In this document: piece after piece, positions 41,877 through 50,476 of the stretch
Layout of the letters: the number at the start of each line of letters is the position of its first letter
How positions within the stretch are numbered: the first letter of the stretch is position 1
Origin: JANNPJ01 sp965200525
GTDB lineage: Bacteria; Actinomycetota; Actinomycetes; Actinomycetales; Kineosporiaceae
DNA length: 64,000 bases
NCBI GenBank assembly: GCA_965200525.1
Contig: OZ241368.1
Coordinates: forward strand, 2,666,001 to 2,730,000
Direction: 5' to 3'
Notes under the pieces: model-generated
Told to the model about the DNA's origin: nothing
The model's database searches: none
Seen by the model: the letters and a program-made list of their open reading frames with translations, nothing else
Made by a program: the position numbers and the translations under genes

Positions 41877-42677
41877 GTGACTGTCCCGCCCGGATCGGCT
41901 CGGCCGGCGCTTCCGGCCCGGTGGCCGGTGCTGCTGGTGCTGACCGGTCTGGTGCTCACCGGTTGCCGATCGGGCCAGGTGGGAGCAGCTGCCGGCCCGA
42001 CCTCGACCGCCCCCGCGGGCCGGTTGCCCACCGGTTCGGCCTCAACCGGGACGGGACCAACAACGAGCCCGGCCCCGAGTCCGGCCCCGAGTCCGAGCCG
42101 GGTGTCGCCGAGCTCGTTGCCCACGGACCCGGCCCAGCCCCCTGAGCACCCGTCCTACACGTTCCCGGTACGGGCAAAAACTGTCAGTTACGGACGGGCC
42201 CATCACGACTACCCGGCCACGGACATCTTCGCGGCCTGCGGCTCGGCGGTGGTCGCCCCGGTGAAAGGACAGATCGTCGGGGTCTCGCGGACCGATCGCT
42301 GGTCGCCGAGCCGCAACGACGGCGCCACCCGCGGTGGCCTGTCGGTCACGATCCTCGGGCTGGACGGCGTCCGCTACTACGGCTCGCACCTGCGGTCGCT
42401 GGCGACCGCCACCGTGGTCGGGCACAAGGTCATGGCCGGCACGAAGCTGGGCGCGGTCGGCAACACCGGGGACGCCCGCTCGGTCGGCTGCCACCTGCAC
42501 TTCGGGATCAGCGTGGCCTGCCCGGGTGACGACTGGTGGAACCGGCGCGGAATGCTCTCGCCCTACCCGTTTCTCAAGTCGTGGTCGGCGGGCGAGAACC
42601 GGTCTCCGGTGGTCGCGGTACGAAAGTTGAAGGCCGCTCGGGGCTGCCCGGGTGCCCCGGGCGGAATCGACCCCTGA
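41877..42677 (+). CDS. M23-family lipoprotein peptidase/cell-wall binding protein
   Basis: A 266-residue exported lipoprotein: signal with lipobox LTGC (Cys30), a Thr/Ser/Pro spacer to about residue 92, then an M23 LytM-like domain. Zinc-ligand positions are visible in HHDYPATD (about 109-116) and HLHFG. Motif spacing matches the HHDYPA-type M23 subgroup of actinobacteria, thought to cut peptidoglycan cross-links. It ends in a Cys-containing tail. GTG start. Converges on the ABC permease 36 nt away. Confidence 0.85.
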   Translation: MTVPPGSARPALPARWPVLLVLTGLVLTGCRSGQVGAAAGPTSTAPAGRLPTGSASTGTGPTTSPAPSPAPSPSRVSPSSLPTDPAQPPEHPSYTFPVRAKTVSYGRAHHDYPATDIFAACGSAVVAPVKGQIVGVSRTDRWSPSRNDGATRGGLSVTILGLDGVRYYGSHLRSLATATVVGHKVMAGTKLGAVGNTGDARSVGCHLHFGISVACPGDDWWNRRGMLSPYPFLKSWSAGENRSPVVAVRKLKAARGCPGAPGGIDP

Positions 42678-42713
42678 CGGCGCGTGATCAGCCGATCTGA
42701 GCCAGGTGCTAGG

Positions 42714-44297
42714 TCAGGTCAGGTCGCGGCGGTCGAGGGCAGTGAGGCCGACGGTGATCAGGGCCAGGGTGACGGCGATCAGCCCGACCGGCCCCCAGGT
42801 CAGGTCGCCACCGGGCAGTACCGGCAGGTGGGTGAACGGCGACAGGTCCAGTACCCAGTGATTGAGGTCGAGCAGCGGACCGATCAGGTTGAGCACCAGA
42901 GCCAGCAGGACCAGGCCCCAGCCGGCCGCCGTCCAGCGGGGCACCAGCCCGAACAGGGCCAGCACCACCGCCGCGAACAACCAGGCGGCCGGCGCCTGGA
43001 TCACCGCGGCGCCGACGATCCGGGAGACCGAGCCCGGGTCGCCGGCCCGCAGGCCGTTCACCAGCCCGGCGGCCAGCCCGAAAATGGTCAGCAGCAAGGC
43101 GGTTCCGACCAGAGCGACAGCCAGATGCCCGGCGGCCCAGCGGATCCGGCCGGTCGGTGTGGCCAGGAGCGCTTCAGCCCGCTGGGCGTTCTCCTCGCCG
43201 GAGAGCCGCGACACGGACTGCACCGCGAACGCGGCGGCCACGATTCCGGCCACCGTCATGATTACGGCGAAATACCCGTCGACCAGGTTCTGGCCGTTCG
43301 AGGAGGTCAGCAGGTCGCGGATCTGAGGGCTGCTGTCGACCAGGTCGGACACGTTGTGCGCGACCACCCCGAGTACAGCCCCGACCACGGCGTACCCGAT
43401 CGCCCAGGCCAGCAACGAGCCGCGCTGCAACCGCCAGGCCAGCGCGGACGGCGTCCGTAACCAGCCGGCGGCCCGGGCCGGGCCGGGGCGCGTCGGCAAC
43501 AGACCGGCCCCGAGATCGCGGCGGTCGGCCAGCCCGTAGCCACCGGTCAGCAGGACGGCGGTCAGGGCGGCAAAGGCGGGCAGGAGCCACCAGTGATCCC
43601 CGGCGAACGGGCGCAACTGCTCGGACCAGCCGATCGGGGTCAGCCACAGCAGTCGGCCCGGGCCGGTGGAGTCACCGATCGCTCGCACCAGATAGGCCAG
43701 GCCGAGCAGGGCGAACGAGATGCCGTTGGCCGAGCGGGCACTCTGGGTCAGCTGAGCACTCACCGCGGCCACGGCGGCGAAGACGACTCCGGTCAGGGTG
43801 TAAGCCAGGGCCAGGGCGAGCGAGCCGGCCACCGGCAGGCCCAGCCCGGCCGCGCCCAGGGTGACCAGTACCGCGGTCACCGCGTCGGCCAGCAGGGCGG
43901 TCAGCAGGGCCGCGGTCAGCACCGCGCGCCGGCCGATCACCGCCCCGGCGATCAGCTCCAGCCGGTTCGACTCCTCGTCGGCCCGGGTGTGCCGGACCAC
44001 CAGCAGCAGGCTCATCACCCCGGCCAGCAGAGCCCCGAAGCTGACCGTCCGCCAGGCAACCAGGCCGCCCACCGAGGTCAGGTCGAACGGCGTGCCGGTC
44101 AGCGCGAGCAGGCCGCCGCTGCTCTCGACGGCCCGGGCGTAGCTGAGCCGGGAAGCTTCGGTGGGATAGAGGTTTCGGTAGCTGGAGACCGTGGCCAGCG
44201 CGATCACCGCGATGCCGCCGGCCCACAGCGGGATCACCCACCGGTCCCGGCGCAGCGCCGACCGGGTGAGGGTCAGGGTGTTGGTGAACCCGCTCAC
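42714..44297 (-). CDS. ABC-2-like exporter permease (polyketide-antibiotic exporter type)
   Basis: A 527-residue permease of about 12 helices arranged as two six-helix halves. The N-terminus LTRSALRRDRWVIPLWAGG, the RLELIAGAVIGRRAVL loop in half one and the AEALLATPTGRIRW loop in half two are typical of the tetronasin/polyketide exporter permeases. GTG start at 44297 overlaps the ATPase stop (GTGA). It forms an exporter with the preceding ATPase; the divergent GbsR-like regulator probably controls it. Confidence 0.9.
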   Translation of the reverse strand: MSGFTNTLTLTRSALRRDRWVIPLWAGGIAVIALATVSSYRNLYPTEASRLSYARAVESSGGLLALTGTPFDLTSVGGLVAWRTVSFGALLAGVMSLLLVVRHTRADEESNRLELIAGAVIGRRAVLTAALLTALLADAVTAVLVTLGAAGLGLPVAGSLALALAYTLTGVVFAAVAAVSAQLTQSARSANGISFALLGLAYLVRAIGDSTGPGRLLWLTPIGWSEQLRPFAGDHWWLLPAFAALTAVLLTGGYGLADRRDLGAGLLPTRPGPARAAGWLRTPSALAWRLQRGSLLAWAIGYAVVGAVLGVVAHNVSDLVDSSPQIRDLLTSSNGQNLVDGYFAVIMTVAGIVAAAFAVQSVSRLSGEENAQRAEALLATPTGRIRWAAGHLAVALVGTALLLTIFGLAAGLVNGLRAGDPGSVSRIVGAAVIQAPAAWLFAAVVLALFGLVPRWTAAGWGLVLLALVLNLIGPLLDLNHWVLDLSPFTHLPVLPGGDLTWGPVGLIAVTLALITVGLTALDRRDLT

Positions 44298-45190
44298 GGC
44301 TGGTTCCGGTAGTGCTGGAGAAAGAGCTCCTCCAGCGTCGGTGGCCGGCTGACCAGCGAGCGGACCCCGGCCGCGGTCAGCCGGCCGAGCACCTCGTCGA
44401 ACGCCGCCGGGTCGAGCTGCAGATGCACCCGGAACGGGCCGTCGCCGGTCTGCTCCAGCTCGTGGACGCCGCTGATTTCGGCCAGACCGGCCGGGCGCCG
44501 GGCCAGTTCGGCGTCGATCGTGGTCCGGCGCAGGTGGCGCAACTCGTCGAGGGTGCCGGTGTCGACGGTGCGCCCGGCCCGCACGATGCTGACCCGGTCG
44601 CACAGCGCCTCCACCTCGCTGAGGATGTGGCTGGACAGCAGCACGGTCCGGCCGCGTTCGCGCTCGGCCTGCACGCAGTCCCGGAACACCGACTCCATCA
44701 GCGGGTCGAGCCCGGAGGTCGGCTCGTCGAACAGCAGCAGTTCGACGTCCGAGGCGAGGGCCGAGACCAGGGCCACCTTCTGCCGGTTGCCCTTGGAGTA
44801 GGCCCGGCCCTTCTTGGTCGGGTCGAGCTCGAACCGTTCCAGCAGTTCGGCCCGCCGGTGCTGGTCAAGACCGCCGCGCAATCGGCCGAGCAGGTCGATC
44901 ACCTCACCGCCGGAGAGGTTCGGCCACAGGGTGACGTCGCCGGGCACGTAGGCCAGCCGGCGGTGCAGGGCGGTGGCGTCCCGGCGGGGGTCGCCGTCCA
45001 GCAATCGGACGGTCCCGCCGTCGTGGCGCAGCAACCCGAGCAGGATCCGCAGCGTGGTCGACTTGCCCGCGCCGTTCGGGCCGAGGAAGCCGTGCACTTC
45101 GCCGGTGGCGACGCCGAGATCGAGGCCGTCGAGGGCGAGCGTGCGGCCGTAGCGTTTGGTCAGGCCGGTGATGGTGATCGCATCACTCAT
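44294..45190 (-). CDS. ABC exporter ATP-binding protein
   Basis: A 298-residue ATPase: Walker A GPNGAGKST, signature-like YSKGNRQKVALVSAL (Lys in place of the second Gly position, frequent in this subgroup), Walker B LLLFDEPTSGLD, switch His in SSHILSEV. The C-terminal region resembles the exporter subgroup (VRSLVSRPPTLEELFLQHY). First gene of the minus-strand operon; the region upstream carries the TTCACAATATTGTGAA palindrome shared with the divergent regulator. Confidence 0.94.
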   Translation of the reverse strand: MSDAITITGLTKRYGRTLALDGLDLGVATGEVHGFLGPNGAGKSTTLRILLGLLRHDGGTVRLLDGDPRRDATALHRRLAYVPGDVTLWPNLSGGEVIDLLGRLRGGLDQHRRAELLERFELDPTKKGRAYSKGNRQKVALVSALASDVELLLFDEPTSGLDPLMESVFRDCVQAERERGRTVLLSSHILSEVEALCDRVSIVRAGRTVDTGTLDELRHLRRTTIDAELARRPAGLAEISGVHELEQTGDGPFRVHLQLDPAAFDEVLGRLTAAGVRSLVSRPPTLEELFLQHYRNQP

Positions 45191-45210
45191 ACCGCCAGGC
45201 TACTCCGGTG

Positions 45211-45226
45211 TTCACAATATTGTGAA
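45211..45226. promoter_or_regulatory. 16-bp perfect palindrome, likely operator
   Basis: TTCACAATATTGTGAA, a gap-free perfect dyad in the 84-bp gap between the ABC ATPase and the GbsR/MarR-like gene. AT-rich and centrally placed 21 bp from the ATPase start, it is the obvious binding site for the adjacent dimeric regulator. Confidence 0.75.
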
Positions 45227-45274
45227 TGTTCGGAAGAAGATGAAGAGCTGGTCGACGGCGGGCATGATGAGGGC

Positions 45275-45769
45275 ATGTCCGGAGCGGAGCAGGGCGGTGA
45301 CGAGCAGGATCGGCGCGATCAGGTCGCGGTGGCCAACTTCGTCGAGCGGTTCGCCGACCTGCTGGTCGAGGCGGGCATGCCCCGGATGCCGTCCCGGGTC
45401 TTCGTCCGCCTGCTGGCCACCGACAGCGGCCGGCTCCCGGCGGCCGAGCTGTCTCAGTTGTTGCAGATCAGCCCGGCCGCGGTGTCGGGGGCGATCCGCT
45501 ACCTGACCCAGGTCGAACTGGTGAAACGGGAGCGCCCGCCCGGCTCCCGGCGCGACGTCTACCGGGTCGGGCACGACGCCTGGCACGAGGCGCTGACCCA
45601 GCGCGACCAGATGCTGGCTCGCTGGTCCGACAGCCTGCGCGACGGGGTCCAGGTGCTCGGAGCCGGTACCCCTGCCGGAGCTCGGGTGCGGGAGAGCCTG
45701 GAATTCTTCGAGTTCCTGGCCGCGGAGATGCCGGCCCTGCTCGAGCGCTGGCGCCGGCTGCGGTCCTGA
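45275..45769 (+). CDS. GbsR/MarR-like transcriptional regulator
   Basis: A 164-residue winged-helix protein: VANFVERFADLLVEAGMPRMPSRVFVRLL spans helices 1-2, PAAELSQLLQISPAAVSGAIRYL is the recognition unit, and ERPPGSRRDVYRV the wing. The pattern 'FADLLVEAGMPRMPSRVFVRLL' is that of actinobacterial GbsR-like regulators set divergently to ABC exporters, as here. It probably represses the exporter and itself through the 45211-45226 palindrome. ATG at 45275. Ligand unknown. Confidence 0.87.
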   Translation: MSGAEQGGDEQDRRDQVAVANFVERFADLLVEAGMPRMPSRVFVRLLATDSGRLPAAELSQLLQISPAAVSGAIRYLTQVELVKRERPPGSRRDVYRVGHDAWHEALTQRDQMLARWSDSLRDGVQVLGAGTPAGARVRESLEFFEFLAAEMPALLERWRRLRS

Positions 45770-45788
45770 CCGCGTCGGCGCCCAAGGC

Positions 45789-46517
45789 TCAGGTCAGGAC
45801 GGACGGGGTGGGCCGCAGCAGAGGTGGGTTGAGCGTGCTGGTCGGCCCGCGCCGGAAGACCTGGGCCGGCCGGCCGCCGCCACGCGACGTCATCCGGTCG
45901 GTCGGTTCCAGAAAGCCCAGCGTGCCGGTGATCTTGCGGTGGAAGTTGCGGGCGTCGAGCTCGACCCCCCAGACGATCTCGTAGACCCGGCGCAGCTCGG
46001 CCACGGTGAACTCGTCCGGGCAGAAGGCGGTGGCCAGGGCGGTGTATTCGAGCTTGGCCCGGGCCCGTTCCACGCCGTCCCGCAGGATCTGCTGGTGGTC
46101 GAAGGCGAGCAGGCCGGGGCGGTCGGGCAGGCTGGCGTCCAGGAACGAGGCCACCGGGGCCCATTCGGCCGACTCCGCGTCGCTGCCGCCGGCCACCGCG
46201 GGCGGATCCGGGGTCAGGGCCAGGTAGGCCACGCTGACCACTCGCACCCGCGGGTCGCGGCCCGGAGTGCCGTAGGTGCCCAACTGCTCCAGGTGGACGC
46301 CGCGAGCACCGGTCTCCTCCTCGAGCTCGCGGGCGGCGGCGTCGGCCAGGTCCTCGTCGGGCTGGATGAAGCCGCCGGGCAGGGCGTAGCTGCCCTGGAA
46401 CGGTTCGGCGCCGCGCCGGATCAGCAGGGCGGCCAGGGCGTCGTCGTGGATCGTCAGCAGAACGATGTCGACGGTCACGGCGACCGGCGGGTAGTCGGCC
46501 GGGTCGTAGGGCTTCAC
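45789..46517 (-). CDS. Nudix-winged-helix regulator (NrtR-like)
   Basis: A 242-residue protein. Residues about 10-150 form a Nudix domain with an intact Nudix box (Gly49, Glu55, Arg63-Glu64, Glu67-Glu68, Gly70). About 155-225 is a winged-helix domain (FTVAELRRVYEIVWG, ARNFHRKITGTLGFL) as in NrtR regulators, which sense ADP-ribose or NAD derivatives and control NAD genes. An intact box means ADP-ribose hydrolysis remains possible. GTG start with AAGGAG. Divergent from an SPFH plus NAD-kinase-like operon; the same CGTC-N5-GACG dyad lies before each gene. Confidence 0.88.
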   Translation of the reverse strand: MKPYDPADYPPVAVTVDIVLLTIHDDALAALLIRRGAEPFQGSYALPGGFIQPDEDLADAAARELEEETGARGVHLEQLGTYGTPGRDPRVRVVSVAYLALTPDPPAVAGGSDAESAEWAPVASFLDASLPDRPGLLAFDHQQILRDGVERARAKLEYTALATAFCPDEFTVAELRRVYEIVWGVELDARNFHRKITGTLGFLEPTDRMTSRGGGRPAQVFRRGPTSTLNPPLLRPTPSVLT

Positions 46518-46528
46518 CGGGCTCCTTT

Positions 46529-46541
46529 CGTCGACTTGACG
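46529..46541. promoter_or_regulatory. Dyad operator copy 1 (Nudix regulator side)
   Basis: CGTC-GACTT-GACG. The right part continues as CTTGACGATAA (46535-46545), repeated exactly at 46589-46599. It directly abuts the ribosome-binding site of the Nudix gene, a repressor-like position. Confidence 0.65.
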
Positions 46542-46582
46542 ATAACAGGGCGACGTCCTAGTGTCCTGTCCAGCAGACAAAG

Positions 46583-46595
46583 CGTCAGCTTGACG
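46583..46595. promoter_or_regulatory. Dyad operator copy 2 (SPFH side)
   Basis: CGTC-AGCTT-GACG, followed by GATAAGGAG, so it abuts the ribosome-binding site of the SPFH gene. Shares the 11-nt CTTGACGATAA with copy 1, 54 bp away. Confidence 0.65.
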
Positions 46596-46609
46596 ATAAG
46601 GAGACGGCG

Positions 46610-47611
46610 ATGGCCGAGATCCACCGGTACCCGTTCGTGTGGCACGTTCGCAGCGGCACCACCGACCACCTGGTGCACGTGAGCCGGGGCAAGACCGTGC
46701 ACGCCGGGCCGGGCCAGGCGTTCTGGTTCCGCCCGCTCAGCGCCGCCCTGAGCGAGGTGCCGATCGACGACCGCGAGCTGTCGTTGCTGTTCCACGCCCG
46801 GTCGGCCGACTTCCAGGACGTCGCGGTGCAGGCCACGGTGGCCTACCGGATGGGCGACCCGGACGTCGCCGCCCGCCGGCTCGACTTCGGGCTGGAACTG
46901 AAGACCGGCCGCTGGCGCTCGCGCCCGCTGGACCAGGTGGCCCAGATGCTGACCGAGCTGGCCCAGCAGCACGCCCTCGACCTGCTGGCCGGGCTGCCGC
47001 TGGCCCAGGTGCTGATCTCCGGCATGGCCGCCGTCCGGGAGCGGATCGGCCAGGGCCTGGCCGCCGACGAGCGGCTGCGGCAGACCGGCATCGAGGTGGT
47101 CGACGTCCGGGTGATCGCCCTGCGGCCGGAGACCGACGTCGAGCGGGCCCTGCAGACACCCGCCCGCGAGCTGGTGCAGCAGGAGGCCGACCGGGCCACC
47201 TACGAGCGCCGGGCCAACGCGGTCGAGCGGGAGCGCACGATCAGCGAGAACGAGCTGCAGTCCAAGATCGAGCTGGCCGTCCGGGAGGAGCAGCTGGTGT
47301 CCCAGAACGGGGCCAACGAGCGCCGCCGGGCCACCGAGGCCGCGGCCGCGAACCGGATCGAGACCCAGGCCAAGGCCGACCAGACCCGGGTGCTGGCCGA
47401 GGTCAAGGCCGAGACCATCCGGGCCGTCGGGTCGGCCGAGGCGGAGGCCGAGGCGGCCAAGATGGCGATCTACGCCGACCTGGACCGCGGCGTCCTGCTG
47501 GCGCTGGCCGCCCGCGAGGCGGCGGCCAACCTGCCCCAGATCGGGTCGCTGACCCTCAGCCCTGACGTGGTCAGCAGCGCCCTGAGCCGGCTGGCCGGGA
47601 TCGGCGAGTAG
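46610..47611 (+). CDS. SPFH/band-7 (flotillin-like) protein
   Basis: A 333-residue protein without a clear membrane helix. Residues about 10-190 are the SPFH domain (LVHVSRGKTVHAGPGQAFWF; FQDVAVQATVAYRMGDPD). About 190-290 is an Ala/Glu/Arg-rich coiled-coil typical of flotillin-like scaffolds (AEADKTR-like wording EAAAANRIETQAKADQTR). SPFH proteins form ring or raft-like assemblies on membranes. Stop codon is 2 nt before the NAD-kinase-like gene. Context links it to NAD(P) sensing. Confidence 0.9.
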   Translation: MAEIHRYPFVWHVRSGTTDHLVHVSRGKTVHAGPGQAFWFRPLSAALSEVPIDDRELSLLFHARSADFQDVAVQATVAYRMGDPDVAARRLDFGLELKTGRWRSRPLDQVAQMLTELAQQHALDLLAGLPLAQVLISGMAAVRERIGQGLAADERLRQTGIEVVDVRVIALRPETDVERALQTPARELVQQEADRATYERRANAVERERTISENELQSKIELAVREEQLVSQNGANERRRATEAAAANRIETQAKADQTRVLAEVKAETIRAVGSAEAEAEAAKMAIYADLDRGVLLALAAREAAANLPQIGSLTLSPDVVSSALSRLAGIGE

Positions 47612-47613
47612 TC

Positions 47614-48537
47614 GTGGCCCTGGCTCCCCGGGCGGTTGTCGTGCACCGCCGCAGTGAACTGGACCTGCTCCTGGCCCGGCACGGTACCCGCGGTCAGGCC
47701 GAGTTCTTCCTCCGCTCCCGCGGGCGCGACCTGGCCGCCGTCCAGGCCCGGCACGACGCCCTGCAGCAGGCCCTGACCCAGGTGGACGGCGCGATCCCGG
47801 GAGGTTGGCGCCGGGCCGGGGTGGAACGAGAAGACCTGCCCCGGCTGCGGTTCGACCCGGAGGACGTCGTGCTCGCGGTCGGCCAGGACGGCCTGGTCGC
47901 GAACGTGGCCAAGTACGTGGCCGACCAGCCGGTGATCGGCGTCGACCCCGAGCCCGGCGTCAATCCCGGGGTTCTGGTCAAGCACCGGGCGGCCGGGGTG
48001 GCCGAGTTGCTGGCCGCGGTCCAGGCCGGGACGGCCGCGGTCGAGCGGCGCTGCATGGTCGAGGTCGCCCTGGACGACGGCCAGGGGCTGCGAGCGCTGA
48101 ACGAGCTCTACATCGGCGACGCCGGGCACCAGTCGGCCCGGTACCGGCTGTTCGCGCCGAGCGCCGACGCCGCCCGTGCCGCCGACGTCGCCGGTGCCGC
48201 CGGAGGGGAAAGGCAGTCGTCGTCCGGGGTACTGATCGGGACCGGAACCGGGGCCACCGGCTGGTGCGCCTCGCTGGCCCGCGACCGCACCGCCCCGCCG
48301 GCCCTGCCCGGGCCGCTGGAGGAGGCGCTGGCCTGGTTCGTCCGGGAGGCCTGGCCCTCGCCGGCCACCGGCACCGCCTGGACCCAGGGTCGGCTCGAAT
48401 CCGGGGATGCGCTCCGGCTGGTCGCCGAGGGTGATCTGGTGGTCTTCGGCGACGGGCTGGAGTCGGACCGGTTGCGGGTCGGCTGGGGTCAGCAGATCGT
48501 GGTCCGCACCGCGGCCCAGCACCTCAGCCTGGTGTAG
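47614..48537 (+). CDS. NAD-kinase-like protein with altered GGDG motif
   Basis: A 307-residue protein with NAD-kinase-type layout: VVLAVGQDGLVANVAKYV (about 85-102) stands where NADKs have GGDGT, followed by VIGVDPEPGVNPGVL (the LPVLGVN/G segment), then NELYIGD (equivalent of the NE-[ND] motif) and a Gly-Thr-Gly-rich GTGTGATGW (the SGSTA-like stretch). The catalytic Asp92 is kept but Gly is replaced by Gln91 and Thr by Leu94. It may phosphorylate NAD or only bind it. GTG start; coupled to the SPFH gene. Its end overlaps the convergent SIS gene by 14 nt. Confidence 0.78.
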   Translation: MALAPRAVVVHRRSELDLLLARHGTRGQAEFFLRSRGRDLAAVQARHDALQQALTQVDGAIPGGWRRAGVEREDLPRLRFDPEDVVLAVGQDGLVANVAKYVADQPVIGVDPEPGVNPGVLVKHRAAGVAELLAAVQAGTAAVERRCMVEVALDDGQGLRALNELYIGDAGHQSARYRLFAPSADAARAADVAGAAGGERQSSSGVLIGTGTGATGWCASLARDRTAPPALPGPLEEALAWFVREAWPSPATGTAWTQGRLESGDALRLVAEGDLVVFGDGLESDRLRVGWGQQIVVRTAAQHLSLV

Positions 48538-49492
48538 CGGCCCACCAGCTCGCGGCCACCAGTTCGGCCACGGCGACCTCGGTCAGCAGTCGCACCAGCG
48601 GGTCGTCGTCGTGCCGGTAGCGCACGCCCGGCCCGGCCCCGGCCACCTCGGCGCCGACCGGGACCACCCGGCTACCCCGCTTGACCAGCCAGTCCATCGC
48701 CTGGGCGTCCCAGCGCGAACCGGCCAGCAACAGCACCCGGTAGTCCAGGGTCTTGGCCAGATAGACGTCGACGTGGGCCCAGTCCCCGGTCTCGCTGGCG
48801 GTGGCCGCTCGTCGCGGGCCTTCACGAACCATCAGCGCCGACTGCTCGGCGCTGCCCCGCCGCTCGGCCGGGCCGAGCACCGCGACCCCGTCCGGGCCGT
48901 CCAGCGCGGCCAGCGTGTCCGGCAACCACGAGGCTCGCCGTTCGAGTAGGTCGGCGGTGCTCTCGGCGGCCCGCTCGACGTCGTCGGCGAGCTGGGTCAG
49001 CGACCCGCCGGTGAGCCGGGCCCGCAACGCCAGCAGTTGGACCAGGGTGTGCCGATAGGTCCGGCAGGCCACTCCACCGGTCTCGGACCCGGCCTCGAGC
49101 GGGACGACGGCGTCGGCCAGCCCGGCCAGGTCGGATCCGGTGTTCTCGACCAGGGCGACCAGCCGGCCGTGATCGCGGTACCGACCGGCCGCGGTCAGCG
49201 TCTCGATGCTGGAACCGGTTGCCGACACGGCCACCACCAGGGTGGACGGCGCCGCCGGCCAGCTCGCCTCGGCCGAGGCCGGCTCGGCCACGACGGTGAG
49301 CCCGGCCGCCCGCATCGACAGGGCCACCGTCTCGGCGGCGTACCGGGAGGAGCCCATGCCCAGCAGCAGCACTCGTTCGACCCCGTAGAGGTCGACCGCG
49401 GCCCACGGATCGACCACTCGCAACGTGCCGGCCAGCCCGGTCAGGGCGGCCGGGGCCTGCTCGACGTCGGCCAGGAACAAGGCGGGATCCAT
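48524..49492 (-). CDS. SIS-domain sugar isomerase-like protein
   Basis: A 322-residue tandem SIS protein: first lobe VLLLGMGSSRYAAETVAL and AVSATGSSIETL (Ser-rich phosphosugar site), second lobe GVAVLGPAERRGSAEQSALMVREG and RVLLLAGSRWDAQAMDWL. It resembles the isomerase half of glucosamine-6-phosphate synthase without the glutaminase domain, as in FrlB/AgaS-type deglycases or isomerases. Substrate unknown. ATG at 49492. Confidence 0.85.
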   Translation of the reverse strand: MDPALFLADVEQAPAALTGLAGTLRVVDPWAAVDLYGVERVLLLGMGSSRYAAETVALSMRAAGLTVVAEPASAEASWPAAPSTLVVAVSATGSSIETLTAAGRYRDHGRLVALVENTGSDLAGLADAVVPLEAGSETGGVACRTYRHTLVQLLALRARLTGGSLTQLADDVERAAESTADLLERRASWLPDTLAALDGPDGVAVLGPAERRGSAEQSALMVREGPRRAATASETGDWAHVDVYLAKTLDYRVLLLAGSRWDAQAMDWLVKRGSRVVPVGAEVAGAGPGVRYRHDDDPLVRLLTEVAVAELVAASWWAATPG

Positions 49493-49542
49493 GCCCGCAT
49501 CATCCCTGACCGACGTCGTCGTTCGGGTGCTCAGGGGGATGT

Positions 49543-50322
49543 CTACTTCTTGGGGACGATCGTGAGCAGCACCGGCACGATGTTCGAGTCGGACGGGATC
49601 AGGAAGTCCTCGGTGACGAAATGCGCCTGGTAGGTGAACAGATCGGTGGCGGCGCACTTGCCGTACTGGTCGACCTTGGGGATGTAGAGCCAGCCCGGGG
49701 TCGGGCTGTCCTGCCACTGCAGGCTGCCGTGCGTGGTGCTGGTCGACTTCTTCCGTGAGACAACCGTGTCCGGCGGGTAGGTGTCGTTGCGTAGGACCGC
49801 GGCCCACGAGATGAAGACCCGGCCACCGCAGGTCAGGTACACGTGATCGCGCACCGCTTCGTGGGCCGGGGCGACGGTGAACTTGATCGTGGCTGTGTTG
49901 GAGGTGCCCAGGGCCAGGTCGTCGACGAAGTACAGCAGGTTGTAGGTCATCGAGTCCGAGGTCGGGCAGTTGCCGGCGGCGTCCATCGTCGGGGTGTAGA
50001 CGAACTGCTGGTAGACGTCGTTGAAGACCAGCGTGCCGTGGGCCGGATCGCTCTGCGGCTGCACCCGGACGCCGGCCGTGGAACCGTCCGGACCGGGCGG
50101 AACCGTGTCGTTGGCCCACACCGCGGCCGGATCGAGGAACTGGAAGGCGCCACAGGTGGCAGTCAACGTGTCGTTGCGGGCCACCAGGCCGGGGACGGTG
50201 TCGGCGTCGGCGGCCGACACCCCGACCATTCCGAGCCCGGCGGTGGCGACCATGACGGCCGCAATGGTCGCGAATACTCCGCGGCGCGGCCGTCGGCCGA
50301 ACCAAGGTGCCGTTCTTCTCAT
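49543..50322 (-). CDS. Secreted protein with two Ig/cadherin-like repeats
   Basis: A 259-residue exported protein: twin-Arg-containing signal region and Ala-rich cleavage site (SAADA, about residues 36-40), then two related modules (about 45-150 and 155-259). Each carries a Cys near the start, NDT..P, HGTL/HGSL, a Tyr-rich FVYTP/WLYIP turn and a Cys before SDSMTY/TDLFTY. This is the pattern of cadherin-like/Big repeats of bacterial surface proteins, each probably held by one disulfide. No anchor or sorting signal is seen. Monocistronic. Confidence 0.7.
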   Translation of the reverse strand: MRRTAPWFGRRPRRGVFATIAAVMVATAGLGMVGVSAADADTVPGLVARNDTLTATCGAFQFLDPAAVWANDTVPPGPDGSTAGVRVQPQSDPAHGTLVFNDVYQQFVYTPTMDAAGNCPTSDSMTYNLLYFVDDLALGTSNTATIKFTVAPAHEAVRDHVYLTCGGRVFISWAAVLRNDTYPPDTVVSRKKSTSTTHGSLQWQDSPTPGWLYIPKVDQYGKCAATDLFTYQAHFVTEDFLIPSDSNIVPVLLTIVPKK

Positions 50323-50476
50323 GGGGTGATCCCTTGATCAGCGGGCGTGGGGTTGTGACATACCCAATGAATACCGCTGCGATCTTCCTGATACCGGCGA
50401 ATCAGATTTTTTCGTCGAACCCGCGGGGCGAGGGAACGATCAACCGTGGTGGCGGCCGGCGAACTATCGTGGCGGC

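Noticed and set aside
50323..50476. Additional small gene between the Ig-like protein and the LigD-type polymerase
   Set aside because: Short frames exist but lack ribosome-binding sites and coding-like composition; the stretch is AT-richer and fits a divergent promoter region.
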